From Sulfitobacter albidus (GTDB taxonomy: Bacteria > Pseudomonadota > Alphaproteobacteria > Rhodobacterales > Rhodobacteraceae): 64,000 nucleotides of DNA. How positions within the stretch are numbered: position 1 is the first letter of the stretch; each line of letters begins with the position of its first letter. Below the pieces are notes generated by a model. It saw only the letters and a list, made by a program, of their open reading frames with translations. It did not search any database and was not told the origin of the DNA. The stretch covers positions 678,501 through 742,500 of the forward strand of contig NZ_CP073581.1 in NCBI RefSeq assembly GCF_018200035.1, in the 5' to 3' direction. The translations under genes and the position numbers were made by a program. Positions 38,232 to 47,485 of the stretch are shown in pieces.

Positions 38232-39092
38232 TCACAGCCAGTCGAGAATCGCGCGCGCCACCGCTTCGGGGCGCTGGTGGTGCAACCAGTGATCGGCCCC
38301 GGCAATCTCTACCCGCGTCAGATCGGGCGCATACTCCTCCAACCCTTGCGTGGTCTCCGGCAAAAGCGCCGTGTCTCCGGTCCCCCAGACCAGCAGATGC
38401 GGGCAGCGCACCTGCAACCGGGCGGAATCAAATTGCAGACCTTCGATGGCCTCCCCCGACGCCCCGAGCTTGAGCGGCGAGGCACGGTACCAGTTCATCA
38501 TCCCCCGCAGCCCCGCCGCATCCCGCCACGCCGCCTTGTAGCCGCCAAGCGTTTCACCCCGCAGCCAGCTCACATCCATATGCGCTGAAAACAGCCCCAT
38601 CAGCCGCGCAAAATCATCCGCCGCCAGCAAATCCTCCGACCCCTCGCGCCGCAAAAAATGAATGTACTGCGAGGCATCCGTCTGCGCGCCGCCGCGCGCC
38701 AATTCACGCTGAAACGGCGCCGGGTGCACCCCGTTCAGGATCACCAGCTTGTCCACCAGATCGGGCCGCCCGATGCTCAGCGCATAGGCCACCGACGCGC
38801 CCCAGTCATGGCCCAGCAACGTCACCGGCTCCTCCCCGATCAGCGCCACCATGTCGGCGACCAGATGCGCGGTCTTATAGTGCTGCACCCCCGTGGGCCG
38901 CCAACTGCGGCCATAGCCGCGCTGGTCGGGCGCGATGCAATGAAACCGCTGCGCCAGCAGCGGCGCCAGATCCGCCCAGGCGCCCGAATACTCCGGAAAC
39001 CCGTGCAGCATCAGCAAGCGCGGCGCGTCCCGCTCCCCCCAATGGCGCAGAAAAAACGCCTCCCCGTTCAGCTCGACAGTTTCCGTCCACAT
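38232..39092 (-). CDS. Alpha/beta hydrolase, epoxide hydrolase / haloacid dehalogenase-like
   Basis: A 286-residue alpha/beta hydrolase. The oxyanion-hole HGFPEYSGAW, the nucleophile elbow GHDWGAS (Asp96), and the late GADHW (His268) form the Asp-His apparatus used by epoxide hydrolases and fluoroacetate/haloalkane dehalogenases, in contrast with the Ser of esterases. DQRGYGRSWRP also matches the epoxide-hydrolase group. No signal peptide. Which substrate it uses is unknown. It follows another alpha/beta hydrolase on the same strand, separated by a repeat. Confidence 0.85.
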   Translation of the reverse strand: MWTETVELNGEAFFLRHWGERDAPRLLMLHGFPEYSGAWADLAPLLAQRFHCIAPDQRGYGRSWRPTGVQHYKTAHLVADMVALIGEEPVTLLGHDWGASVAYALSIGRPDLVDKLVILNGVHPAPFQRELARGGAQTDASQYIHFLRREGSEDLLAADDFARLMGLFSAHMDVSWLRGETLGGYKAAWRDAAGLRGMMNWYRASPLKLGASGEAIEGLQFDSARLQVRCPHLLVWGTGDTALLPETTQGLEEYAPDLTRVEIAGADHWLHHQRPEAVARAILDWL

Positions 39093-39125
39093 TGCAAAAC
39101 CCCCTCAGGACCGGGGCGCGAACCG

Positions 39126-39149
39126 CCCCTGCACCCTTTCAAAAATACC
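39126..39149 (+). repeat. Dispersed intergenic repeat, copy 3
   Basis: Same 24-base core as at 1057-1080, in the 75-base gap between two minus-strand hydrolase genes. It continues into TAAATCCC, as copy 2 does on its strand. Confidence 0.6.
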
Positions 39150-39167
39150 TAAATCCCAACGCGGGCC

Positions 39168-40277
39168 TCACAAACCGCCGCCCGCGTCCATCACCGCCAC
39201 GCCCTCGATCACCGGCAGCTCTGCCGGCGCAGACCCCGCCAGATGCATCCCGAGGAAATCCGCGACGAAATGCTGCGCGATATTGTTCATCCGCACCGTA
39301 TCCCACACCGGATCGGCGTAATGGGCGAAGGGCGCCCATCCAAGAGCGTCGCTCATGGCATGGCTCTCTGCGGGGGCGGGGTGTGGGGCCGCCGCGTTGT
39401 GCCCCGCGCCGTCAAAACGCACCAGCCGGCGCGCGACCCCGGTCATGCCGTCGTGCAGCCCGCGCATGGCCGCGTAGCCCGACACATCGTCGCGCGTGCC
39501 CGCCAGCGTCAGCACCGGCACCCGCATTCCCGCAAGCCCTTGCGCATCCCACATGCCATAAAGTCCGCCCCAGGGGCCGATCGCTACCACCGCGCGCAGG
39601 GCATCTCGGGCCAGTGCGCGATGTGCCGCGCCGCCCCGCACGTGCCGCGCCAGCATCCGCGCGGGTGGGGCGCGCTCAAAATCCACCGCGCCGGGGGCCA
39701 GCCCCGCGCCACCGGAAATCAGCGCGCCGTAGCCCCCCATCGAATAGCCAATCAACCCGACGCGCGTGTCGTCGATCCCGATCTCATCCGCCCGCGCAAC
39801 CAGCGCGTCGATCAATCCCACCTGATCCAGCGGCCGGTGCAGCAGCGTCTCGCCAAAGGCACGCGGGTCGTCGTAGACGCTGCCGGGATGATCGCAGGCC
39901 ATGACGACAAATCCCCGGCTCGCCAGCGTTTCGGCCAGATGCACCATCAGATGACGGCTGCCGGGATAGCCGTGGCTGATCACCACCAGCGGCCACGCGC
40001 CCGCCTGCGCCGCCGCATCGCGCGCGGCCCGCCCGTGCAGCACCGCACGCCGCGTCCCGCATCGCAACAGCGTGTCGTATGTGCCGCCCGGCACCGTGCC
40101 CGCCAGCGCCGGGTACCACCGCTCGCAGCTCAGCACGCGCCGCGCGCCCGCCTCCGAGGGCACAAAGATATCCGGCTGGTCCTCCAGCACGACCTCATCG
40201 GCTGTGACACCTATGGGCAACGGCCCGTAACCCGCCAGCGGCGGCGCATAGGGGGAGAGCGCATCAATCCTGTTCAT
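39168..40277 (-). CDS. Alpha/beta hydrolase, PAF-acetylhydrolase / dienelactone-like
   Basis: A 369-residue cytosolic hydrolase. PLVVISHGYPGSRHLMVHLAETLASRGFVV is the oxyanion-loop strand, and VGLIGYSMGGYGAL holds the nucleophile Ser179. FDGAGHNAA gives the probable catalytic His. A conserved-looking CDHPGSVYDD segment resembles platelet-activating-factor acetylhydrolase-like and dienelactone-hydrolase-like proteins. Natural ester unknown. It is divergent from the MATE gene. Confidence 0.8.
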   Translation of the reverse strand: MNRIDALSPYAPPLAGYGPLPIGVTADEVVLEDQPDIFVPSEAGARRVLSCERWYPALAGTVPGGTYDTLLRCGTRRAVLHGRAARDAAAQAGAWPLVVISHGYPGSRHLMVHLAETLASRGFVVMACDHPGSVYDDPRAFGETLLHRPLDQVGLIDALVARADEIGIDDTRVGLIGYSMGGYGALISGGAGLAPGAVDFERAPPARMLARHVRGGAAHRALARDALRAVVAIGPWGGLYGMWDAQGLAGMRVPVLTLAGTRDDVSGYAAMRGLHDGMTGVARRLVRFDGAGHNAAAPHPAPAESHAMSDALGWAPFAHYADPVWDTVRMNNIAQHFVADFLGMHLAGSAPAELPVIEGVAVMDAGGGL

Positions 40278-40394
40278 CCCCGCAGCCTAGCCGCGCGCCG
40301 CCCCTGCACACAACGCACGCGCCCTGTGACGTTGCGGAGCACGGGGCCATTTCGCGTCTGGCGATGGCCCGCCTTTCGGCCTAGAGAGAGGCGC

Positions 40395-41780
40395 ATGACC
40401 GCCCCCGTCTCCATCCCCGGCCACATCCGCGCCATCGCCACGCTGGGCCTGCCGCTGATCGGCGGGCATCTCGCGCAGATGGCCATCGGTGTCACCGATA
40501 CCGTCATGCTGGGCTGGTACGGGGTGGAGGCGCTGGCCGCCGTGACCCTCGCATCCACGTATTTCTTCGTGATCTTCATCTTCGGCTCGGGTTTTGCCTG
40601 GGCGGTGATGCCCATGGTCGCGGCCTTTCACGCCGAGGGGGATGAGGTATCGGTGCGCCGTGCCACGCGCATGGGGCTCTGGATTGCCGCGATCTTTGCC
40701 GCCCTTGCCCTGCCCGCGATGATCTTTGCCGCGCCGATCCTGCGCCTGCTGGGCCAGGAGCCCGAGGTCGTCACCCTCGCCAGTGCCTACCTGCGCATCG
40801 CGGGCTGGGGGATCGTGCCCGCGCTTTTTGTTATGGTTATCAAAAGCTATCTTGCCGCGCTCGAGCATACGCAGGTCGTGCTCTGGGTCACGGTGCTGGC
40901 GGCGATCTGCAATGCGCTGGTGAATTACGCGCTGATTTTCGGCAATTGGGGCGCGCCCGAGCTTGGCGTGGTCGGCGCCGCCATCGCCTCGCTCAGCACG
41001 CAGATCATCAGCCTTGTGGGGGTGGTGATCTACGTGCGGCGCGCGCTGCCCGAACACGACCTCTTCGTGCGCCTGTGGAAACCGGATGGTGAGATGTTTG
41101 GCCGGGTGTTCACCCTCGGCTGGCCGATCTCGATCACCTCGCTGAGCGAAGTCGGCCTCTTTGCCGCCTCCGCCGTGATGATGGGCTGGCTGGGGACGAT
41201 CCCGCTGGCAGCGCATGGCATCGCGGTGCAGCTCGCCTCGCTCACCTTCATGGTGCATCTGGGCCTCAGCAACGCCGCCACGGTGCGGGCGGGCACCGCC
41301 CACGGGCGCCGGGACGCGACCCATCTGGCACGCGGTGCCGCCGTGGCGACCGCCATGTCACTGGTGTTTTCGGTAATGACCGTGCTGGCCTTCTTTTTCT
41401 ACCCGGCGTTCTTCATCGGTATCTTCATCCTCGACGGCGATCCCGCCCGGGCCGAGATCCTGAGCATCGGCGTCGGTATCCTGTTCATGGCAGGGCTGTT
41501 CCAACTGGTCGACGGCGCACAGGCCATCGGCCTGGGCGTGCTGCGCGGCGTGCAGGATACACGCATGCCGATGATCTACGCCGCGATCAGCTACTGGGCC
41601 ATCGGCGTGCCATGCTCGTATCTGCTGGGCTTCACGCTGGGCTACGGCGGGATCGGCGTCTGGGGTGGTCTGGGCATCGGCCTTGGGGTCGCCGCGATCC
41701 TGATGAACTGGCGTTTCTGGGTCACAGTGCTGCCGAGGGTGCAGGGAGATGGTCGCAGGGGCGGCGAAGGGCTGGTTTGA
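40395..41780 (+). CDS. MATE-family multidrug/metabolite efflux protein
   Basis: Twelve-helix cation-coupled exporter of 461 residues, NorM-like. The start MTAPVSIPGHIRAIATLGLPLIGGHLAQM follows AGAGAGG; the open frame upstream runs over the divergent hydrolase and is not real. GWPISITSLSEVGLFAASAVMMGWLG marks the second MatE repeat, and FQLVDGAQAIGLGVLRGVQDTRMP is a family hallmark. The drug or metabolite is unknown. Confidence 0.93.
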   Translation: MTAPVSIPGHIRAIATLGLPLIGGHLAQMAIGVTDTVMLGWYGVEALAAVTLASTYFFVIFIFGSGFAWAVMPMVAAFHAEGDEVSVRRATRMGLWIAAIFAALALPAMIFAAPILRLLGQEPEVVTLASAYLRIAGWGIVPALFVMVIKSYLAALEHTQVVLWVTVLAAICNALVNYALIFGNWGAPELGVVGAAIASLSTQIISLVGVVIYVRRALPEHDLFVRLWKPDGEMFGRVFTLGWPISITSLSEVGLFAASAVMMGWLGTIPLAAHGIAVQLASLTFMVHLGLSNAATVRAGTAHGRRDATHLARGAAVATAMSLVFSVMTVLAFFFYPAFFIGIFILDGDPARAEILSIGVGILFMAGLFQLVDGAQAIGLGVLRGVQDTRMPMIYAAISYWAIGVPCSYLLGFTLGYGGIGVWGGLGIGLGVAAILMNWRFWVTVLPRVQGDGRRGGEGLV

Positions 41781-42040
41781 GCCCAGACTACCGATGTTCT
41801 GCAACGCCACGAATGTCTGCTATCCTCACTCAGCAAAAAAATGCAAAACCTATCAAGGTTTTGGACGGGGTTTTTGGCAGCGTAAATTAAGTTGATTTGG
41901 GGCTGTGCCAAAAATGACCGATTTTGACATCGGTTTTTGCCCGCCAGCTTCCTTGCTGCAGTGCAGCATTATTCGGTTTGACTTAGTACGGATTTTTCCA
42001 GCAAGTATATTGGTGTCGTCAAAACAAATTGGAGGTGTTG
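41781..42040. other. AT-richer intergenic region upstream of a small peptide gene
   Basis: 260 bases of clearly lower GC. A short dyad AAAACC-TATCAA-GGTTTT (41845-41862) may help end the MATE transcript. A TTGACT box at 41978-41983 and the TATATT at 42006-42011 are too far apart to be a standard promoter, although AT-rich DNA between them could serve. No coding sequence recognised. Confidence 0.4.
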
Positions 42041-42163
42041 ATGAATGAAGACGAGTTGAAGGGTGATCACGCATACCGGCCAACCGTGATCAAATTAATG
42101 ACTTACACTCTTTACGTCTCTGCAGCAGGAGTGGTGGTCTCAGTAATCGCCATTATCCTCTAA
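42041..42163 (+). CDS. 40-residue single-pass membrane peptide
   Basis: A 41-codon gene with an excellent ribosome-binding site (GGAGGT, 42031-42036) and a perfect terminator 7 bases after its stop, so it looks like an independent transcription unit. The peptide has a charged N-terminus (MNEDELKGDHAYRPTVIKLM) and one C-terminal membrane segment (LYVSAAGVVVSVIAIIL). No homologue known to me. It sits in an AT-rich stretch beside decayed genes. Regulator, stress peptide or toxin are all possible; nothing visible favours one. Confidence 0.7.
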   Translation: MNEDELKGDHAYRPTVIKLMTYTLYVSAAGVVVSVIAIIL

Positions 42164-42169
42164 GAGGCT

Positions 42170-42207
42170 GGCCCCCACAGACGCTGCAACGCCTGTGGGG
42201 GCCTTTC
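42170..42207 (+). terminator. Rho-independent terminator of the small peptide gene
   Basis: Perfect 11-base stem GGCCCCCACAG / CTGTGGGGGCC (42170-42180 and 42193-42203), 12-base loop, followed by TTTCT. The strongest plus-strand terminator in the window. Confidence 0.85.
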
Positions 42208-42333
42208 TGCATGATGAGCAAGGGTACTCACGCATACCGATATCCTCAATATAACAAGTCTCAAACTTGGCGTCGATTCCCAGCATAGCGGCGTGATCTG
42301 GGCCGAAATTAAGCGCCAACGGCAGGCAAGAAC

Positions 42334-42540
42334 CTGCGAGAGATAACCTACCGTCCGGCGCTCGTTCTGATGCAAGATTTCACGGGCGTGCCCGCCGTTG
42401 TCGACCTTGTCAGCAGGTATAACGACGTCAAGGAGCTTGGAGGCGGCGTAGAGAAGATCAACCCAGTGGATCTTGTCATCAATCACTCGATCACGATCGA
42501 CGAGTTCGGCAATGTGCGGCTTGTTCCCACCCGATTCAGG
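42334..42540 (+). pseudogene. Aconitase (acnA) relic
   Basis: A fragment of about 60 codons with a stop upstream and unrelated sequence downstream. The translation [24 protein letters not shown] followed by [26 protein letters not shown] matches the N-terminal part of aconitase A, whose usual form is [25 protein letters not shown] and KINPLVPVDLVIDHSVxVD. Three residues (LVP) are missing and the surroundings do not continue the protein. It is a decayed piece of a TCA-cycle gene, not functional. Confidence 0.75.
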
Positions 42541-42554
42541 CTCATACCGTGTTG

Positions 42555-42860
42555 CTCGTAGGCGGTCCTGTTGGTGCTTCTTCTGATAGTGAAAGCCTAA
42601 GCTCGCGGCTATCCGGCACCCTAGGCATGGTCGGCAAATGGGCCATCCGCCCCAACGTGAGCCAGATTTTGAGATATCGATAGCCCTACTTCGAGAAGTT
42701 GATGGGCATGCAGACCACGGGCATGGGCGGCACGCAAGAGAACTACTGCATGCTGTGGATGCGATTATCCTTAATCTGGAGGATGCGGTGGCACTCTACG
42801 ACAAATGCCACAAAGACCGAAAACGGAGGCGTCACAATAGCATTGTGCTCAAGGAGTGGC
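42555..42860 (+). pseudogene. Malyl-CoA lyase (mcl1/CitE) relic, segments in permuted order
   Basis: Three recognisable pieces of L-malyl-CoA/beta-methylmalyl-CoA lyase, separated by a stop (42681-42683) and a frame change. First, GGPVGASSDSESLSSRLS followed by GTLGMVGKWAI, normally near the C-terminus. Second, MGMQTTGMGGTQENYCML at 42702, normally central. Third, in another frame near 42765, DAIILNLEDAVALYDK, normally near the N-terminus. All are on the plus strand but run in the reverse of their natural order. Non-functional. Identity is by memory of the Rhodobacter enzyme. Confidence 0.65.
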
Positions 42861-43194
42861 GGCATCAAAGGGAGTGCAAGTTGCCGAGCAGCACGACAGC
42901 GCCCAGTTCTTTAAGCTTAGGCCTTTGGTGAAAACGAATACCTCTAGCTGTCTGAGGACGAGAGTTAAGCTCATGAAAGATAGGGAAATACAATTCTATA
43001 CGTTGTACCCCACTTGCCGCTCAAGGGGTTCAGTGAAGTTTACGTAATTCAGATTCGCTCTCAAACAGCGTTTGGAGATCTTGCCTTGGGTTTTTGGCTA
43101 CGGCGAAAATGACCGTTTGCCGAACGGTCTCGAAAGCTGTCATTGGCGCAGCCGTAGCGAAAGCCTGCTCCGTCCCACAGACCGCCGCGCCCGC
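42861..43194. other. Decayed AT-rich sequence, no gene recognised
   Basis: 334 bases between the malyl-CoA lyase relic and the hypothetical gene ending at 43195. Short open frames exist, but none shows a family motif or good start. The stretch around 43107-43130 contains AAAATGACCG, also present at 41921, and a CCGAACGG dyad. It is probably the remainder of the same decayed block. Confidence 0.4.
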
Positions 43195-43595
43195 TCACCC
43201 TTTCGTCAGCCGATCCGCCTTTTTGCGCACCAGCACCGTGCGCAGGTCGTGCATCGCCAGCAGCAGACCATCCGTCACCGCCTCAAGCTGGGCGTCGGTG
43301 GCGCGGGATTGCGCCCATTGAGCGGTCAGGTTCATGTGGTCGATGGCGCGGTGGATGTCGTCGATGTCGCGCATCGCAAGCGTGCGGGCGCGGTCCTCCA
43401 TCCAGCGGGTGATCTCGTCCACATCCTCTTGGCTCAGCGTGCGGTCGCCGTGGGGTTTGATCTCGCCGTTGCGCATGTTGACGACGGCGATCTGGTCCAT
43501 CTCGATGCGCCGCTGCCGGTTTTCGGTGTCGATACGGAACACGAACGCCCCGTTCTCGCGCACGCGAAAGTAGTAGTCCGGCAGCTCCCCGGCCA

Positions 43596-43596
<1 letters not shown>
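43195..43596 (-). CDS. Conserved hypothetical protein, 133 residues
   Basis: Soluble protein starting MAGELPDYYFRVRENGAFVFRID, whose ATG overlaps the aspartate aminotransferase stop (ATGA). A first domain of beta strands (MDQIAVVNMRNGEIKPHGDRTL) is followed by a long helix-rich half (DVDEITRWMEDRARTLAMRDIDDIHRAIDHMNL) ending in basic RKKADRLTKG. No catalytic motif. Translational coupling to aspC suggests co-expression. Family unknown to me. Confidence 0.75.
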
Positions 43597-44813
<1,217 letters not shown>

Positions 44814-44892
44814 CTATGTTGCGGGTTCACCGCCGTGATACGGGATGCACGCCCCCCGCATCAACACCTTAAACAGCCCCGAGGAGCCGATG

Positions 44893-45300
44893 ATGCCCGA
44901 CACCGACCCCGACACCAACTGGTACGGCCCCGACGTTGCCACCTTTGGCGACCGTGTGGCCGCCGCGCGCGAGGCCGCCGGCATGACCCAGAGCGTGCTG
45001 GCACGGCGGATCGGCGTGCGCGTGGCGACCCTGCGGCACTGGGAAAACGACGTGTCAGAGCCGCGCGCGAACCGGCTGTCGATGCTGGCGGGGCTGCTCA
45101 ACGTCTCGATGATGTGGTTGATCAACGGTGAGGGCGACGGGCTTGATGCGCCGGACGCGGCCACCGAACTGCCCGTCGGTGCCGCCGATGTGCTCCCTGA
45201 AATGGCGCTTGTGCGCAAGGAAATGTCACAGGGCGCCAAACGCCTTGGCGTGCTGGAAAAGCGCCTGCGCGCGCTGCTGCGGGAGCCGAGCGATGATTGA
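44893..45300 (+). CDS. XRE-family helix-turn-helix protein
   Basis: A 135-residue DNA-binding protein. Of two adjacent ATGs (44890, 44893), the second has better spacing to GAGGAG. N-terminal HTH_3 domain: FGDRVAAAREAAGMTQSVLARRIGVRVATLRHWENDVSEPRANRLSMLAGLLNVSMMWL. The C-terminal half is a helical region (MALVRKEMSQGAKRLGVLEKRLRALL), possibly coiled coil for dimerisation. It overlaps sdhE by eight bases, which is a common pairing in roseobacters. Targets unknown. Confidence 0.87.
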   Translation: MPDTDPDTNWYGPDVATFGDRVAAAREAAGMTQSVLARRIGVRVATLRHWENDVSEPRANRLSMLAGLLNVSMMWLINGEGDGLDAPDAATELPVGAADVLPEMALVRKEMSQGAKRLGVLEKRLRALLREPSDD

Positions 45301-45583
45301 GATGCCCCAACCCAAGGCCCCCGCGGACGAGCCACGGGAAACCCGCATCAAACGCCTCGCCATGCGCTCCATGCGCCGGGGGATCAAGGAGATGGACCTG
45401 ATCCTGCAGGCCTTTGCCACCGACCGGCTGGCGCGGATGGATGACGCGGGCCTCGATCTGTACGACGCGCTGCTCGAAGAGAACGATCACGACCTCTACC
45501 AATGGGTCACCGGGCAGGTGGCGCCGAAACCGCAGTACGCGGAGCTAGTCGCCGAGATCCAGACGCATATCGCGCGCGGCTGA
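45293..45583 (+). CDS. sdhE: Succinate dehydrogenase assembly factor (FAD assembly)
   Basis: A 96-residue cytosolic protein (DUF339/Sdh5) that aids covalent FAD attachment to SdhA. It begins MIEMPQPKAPADEPRETRIKRLAMRSMRRGIKEMDLILQAFA; the RRGIKEMD motif is the conserved FAD/SdhA-contacting RGxxE segment. DALLEENDHDLYQWVTGQ completes the family fold. The start overlaps the XRE gene's last codons. SDH acts on succinate made downstream of the methylmalonyl-CoA mutase. Confidence 0.93.
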   Translation: MIEMPQPKAPADEPRETRIKRLAMRSMRRGIKEMDLILQAFATDRLARMDDAGLDLYDALLEENDHDLYQWVTGQVAPKPQYAELVAEIQTHIARG

Positions 45584-45723
45584 CGCGGCACGCCCTTCCT
45601 ACCGCTGCGCGCGCCCCGGTCACGGGGCCGCAACACTGTAGTGATCCACTCTCTCGTCTTTTAACGAAATATCATCCTTTGCGACGCAAAAGTGTCCCCG
45701 AGACATAATTGTGGAGAGTAGTG

Positions 45724-46242
45724 ATGTCCCGACAAGACCCCATCGATCTGCCCGATGGCGCGCCGCAGACCCTGTCCGACAAGGGGTTCATGATTGCCTA
45801 TCTCGAGGCGCTATCGCTCGTTGAGCGGTTGCACCGTCTGCTGCTGGACGTGATCAAGGACGAATTCGAACGCGTCGGCGTGCTGGAAATCAACGCGGTG
45901 CAGGCCCTGTTGCTGTTCAACATCGGCGACAATGAAGTCACCGCCGGCGAATTGAAAAGCCGTGGCTACTATCAGGGAAGCAACGTCAGCTACAACCTGA
46001 AGAAACTGGTCGAAATGGGCTATATGCACCATCAGCGCTGCGAGATCGATCGCCGTTCGGTGCGCGTGCGCCTCACCGAAAAGGGCCGCTATATCCGTGA
46101 GGTCGTGGCCAAACTGTTTGAACGGCACGCCGAAGGGTTGCAGGACCGCGGTGTGCTGGGCGCCGATGGCATCGTCGACATCACCGCCTCGCTCAAGCGG
46201 GTGGAGCGCTACTGGACCGATCAGATCCGCTATATCTACTAG
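45724..46242 (+). CDS. MarR-family winged-helix regulator (LdtR-like)
   Basis: A 172-residue regulator. The ATG at 45724 (GGAGAG upstream) gives MSRQDPIDLPDGAPQTLSDKGFMIAYLEALSLVERLHRLL. The winged helix is visible: VTAGELKSRGYYQGSNVSYNLKKLVEMGYMHHQRCEIDRRSVRVRLTEKG. The long N-terminus and overall form resemble LdtR of Liberibacter, which controls an L,D-transpeptidase; this comparison is from memory. Effector and targets unknown. Confidence 0.86.
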   Translation: MSRQDPIDLPDGAPQTLSDKGFMIAYLEALSLVERLHRLLLDVIKDEFERVGVLEINAVQALLLFNIGDNEVTAGELKSRGYYQGSNVSYNLKKLVEMGYMHHQRCEIDRRSVRVRLTEKGRYIREVVAKLFERHAEGLQDRGVLGADGIVDITASLKRVERYWTDQIRYIY

Positions 46243-46261
46243 GCGGGCAGGCCGGGGCGCG

Positions 46262-46705
46262 TCAGAGCGTGTCCCAATGGGCCTGCGCCTTGGCGATCAT
46301 CGCGGCTTCGGCCCCGTCGAACTTGCGCCCACCCACGGGTTTGGCAAAGACATACAGCCGGTCCTCGAAGATCCGCCAGACCTGCGGATCGCCGTTGACC
46401 TCTTTGCCAAACGACATCGCGCGGGTGCAAAAGCCGCCGAACTGCGGCGCGAAACGCTCGGGCGCGGCGGCAAAGGCCTCCGCGTCTGCGGCACTGGCAA
46501 AACGCCACGCCGCCCCGTTCCAGTCCACAACATGCGCGTCCGTGCCGTCCGTTGCCTGCGCCACGGTCCAGTATGCGCGCGTGTCATACCCATCCAGTGC
46601 CGCGCCATCCGCGTTGAGCGCCACGGGCTTGGTTCCGCCCGCAAACGCGGTGGCGGGCAGGGCGCCTGCGGCCCCCGTGAGTAGGATAAATGCGCGACGG
46701 TTCAT
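46262..46705 (-). CDS. Secreted YHS-domain protein
   Basis: A 147-residue periplasmic protein. The start MNRRAFILLTGAAGALPATAFAGG, with GAGGAGAA upstream, gives a signal peptide with RR near the N-terminus (Tat-like but lacking a full motif) cut after AFA. The YHS-like core ALDGYDTRAYWT and WRFASAADAEAFAAAPERFAPQFGGFCTRAMSFGKEV matches copper-related YHS proteins of roseobacters. Metal binding is possible but not shown. Confidence 0.85.
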   Translation of the reverse strand: MNRRAFILLTGAAGALPATAFAGGTKPVALNADGAALDGYDTRAYWTVAQATDGTDAHVVDWNGAAWRFASAADAEAFAAAPERFAPQFGGFCTRAMSFGKEVNGDPQVWRIFEDRLYVFAKPVGGRKFDGAEAAMIAKAQAHWDTL

Positions 46706-46777
46706 GGAAATTCTCCTCGGGAATTGGCGCGACTTTACCGGAGCTTGCCGCGCGGCGCCAACCACATAAGCGTGATC

Positions 46778-47485
46778 CTAACGCCGTGACAGCACCAGCC
46801 CGTCCAATTCGCGCAAAAGCTTTACTTCCATCGCCTCCGCGTAGCCCTCGAATCCCAGCGCCACCTCGACAAAGGCGCCGGGCCCCAGGATGACATCCGC
46901 GTTGAAATAGGCGCTCAGCTCCGCAATATCGGCCTGGCGCACATCCCCGAACGACGGATCATCCGCCCCGATCACCAGCGCATTCACGGTGATCCCCTGC
47001 GCCACCAGCCGGTCCTTGAGCGTGCGCGGGCGGGGGCCGAGATTGCTTTTCCCGTCGCCAGAGATGTCCAGCGTGCGTCGCAAACAGCCGCTGCGCTGCG
47101 CCAGATGCTGCGCGCCTAGCGCCATCGCCACCCCCAGCGCCGTGCCGGGTGTCGCCTCCGCGCGCCGCTCCACCGCCAAAAGCCGCGCAATCACCCCGTC
47201 CAGCACCGCCGCCGAGGTCACGCGCGTCCACTCCACCAGCGTGACCTGATCCGCCGGCCCGCTCCATTCATAGACCAGCAGTTCCACGGGCAGCTCGGGC
47301 CGCTCCAGCAGGGCCGCGCGCACGCGCCCCGATCCCAACGCGGCCGCCAGCCCGTCCAGTTGCAGGCGGTATTCGCGCGCGTCCACCGATCCCGAGACAT
47401 CCAGCCCCAGCGCCAACGCCTGCCGACACTCCTGTGCGGCCAGCGGTCCCGCCAGCAGGGCCAGCAGCGCCGCCAGTGCCCTCAT
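46778..47485 (-). CDS. DUF1194 protein, von Willebrand-A-like (second of pair)
   Basis: Exported protein of 235 residues. Signal peptide MRALAALLALLAGPLAAQ, then CRQALALGLDVSGSVD, a MIDAS-like DxSxS (Asp29, Ser31, Ser33). Later RRTLDISGDGKSNLGPRPRTL supplies the second metal loop, and FNADVILGPGAFVEVALGFEGYAEAM is the DUF1194 C-terminal mark. ATGA overlap with the upstream paralogue. Probably a periplasmic metal-dependent ligand binder; role unknown. Confidence 0.85.
   Translation of the reverse strand: MRALAALLALLAGPLAAQECRQALALGLDVSGSVDAREYRLQLDGLAAALGSGRVRAALLERPELPVELLVYEWSGPADQVTLVEWTRVTSAAVLDGVIARLLAVERRAEATPGTALGVAMALGAQHLAQRSGCLRRTLDISGDGKSNLGPRPRTLKDRLVAQGITVNALVIGADDPSFGDVRQADIAELSAYFNADVILGPGAFVEVALGFEGYAEAMEVKLLRELDGLVLSRR

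Noticed and set aside
42160..42486. Minus-strand 108-codon frame as a transposase fragment
   Set aside because: The opposite strand encodes a recognisable aconitase segment over the same bases, which explains the open frame.
41920..43116. AAAATGACCG at both 41921 and 43107 as target-site duplication of an insertion
   Set aside because: The match is short, the flanks differ, and no transposase or terminal inverted repeats lie between. Chance or an older repeat is equally likely.
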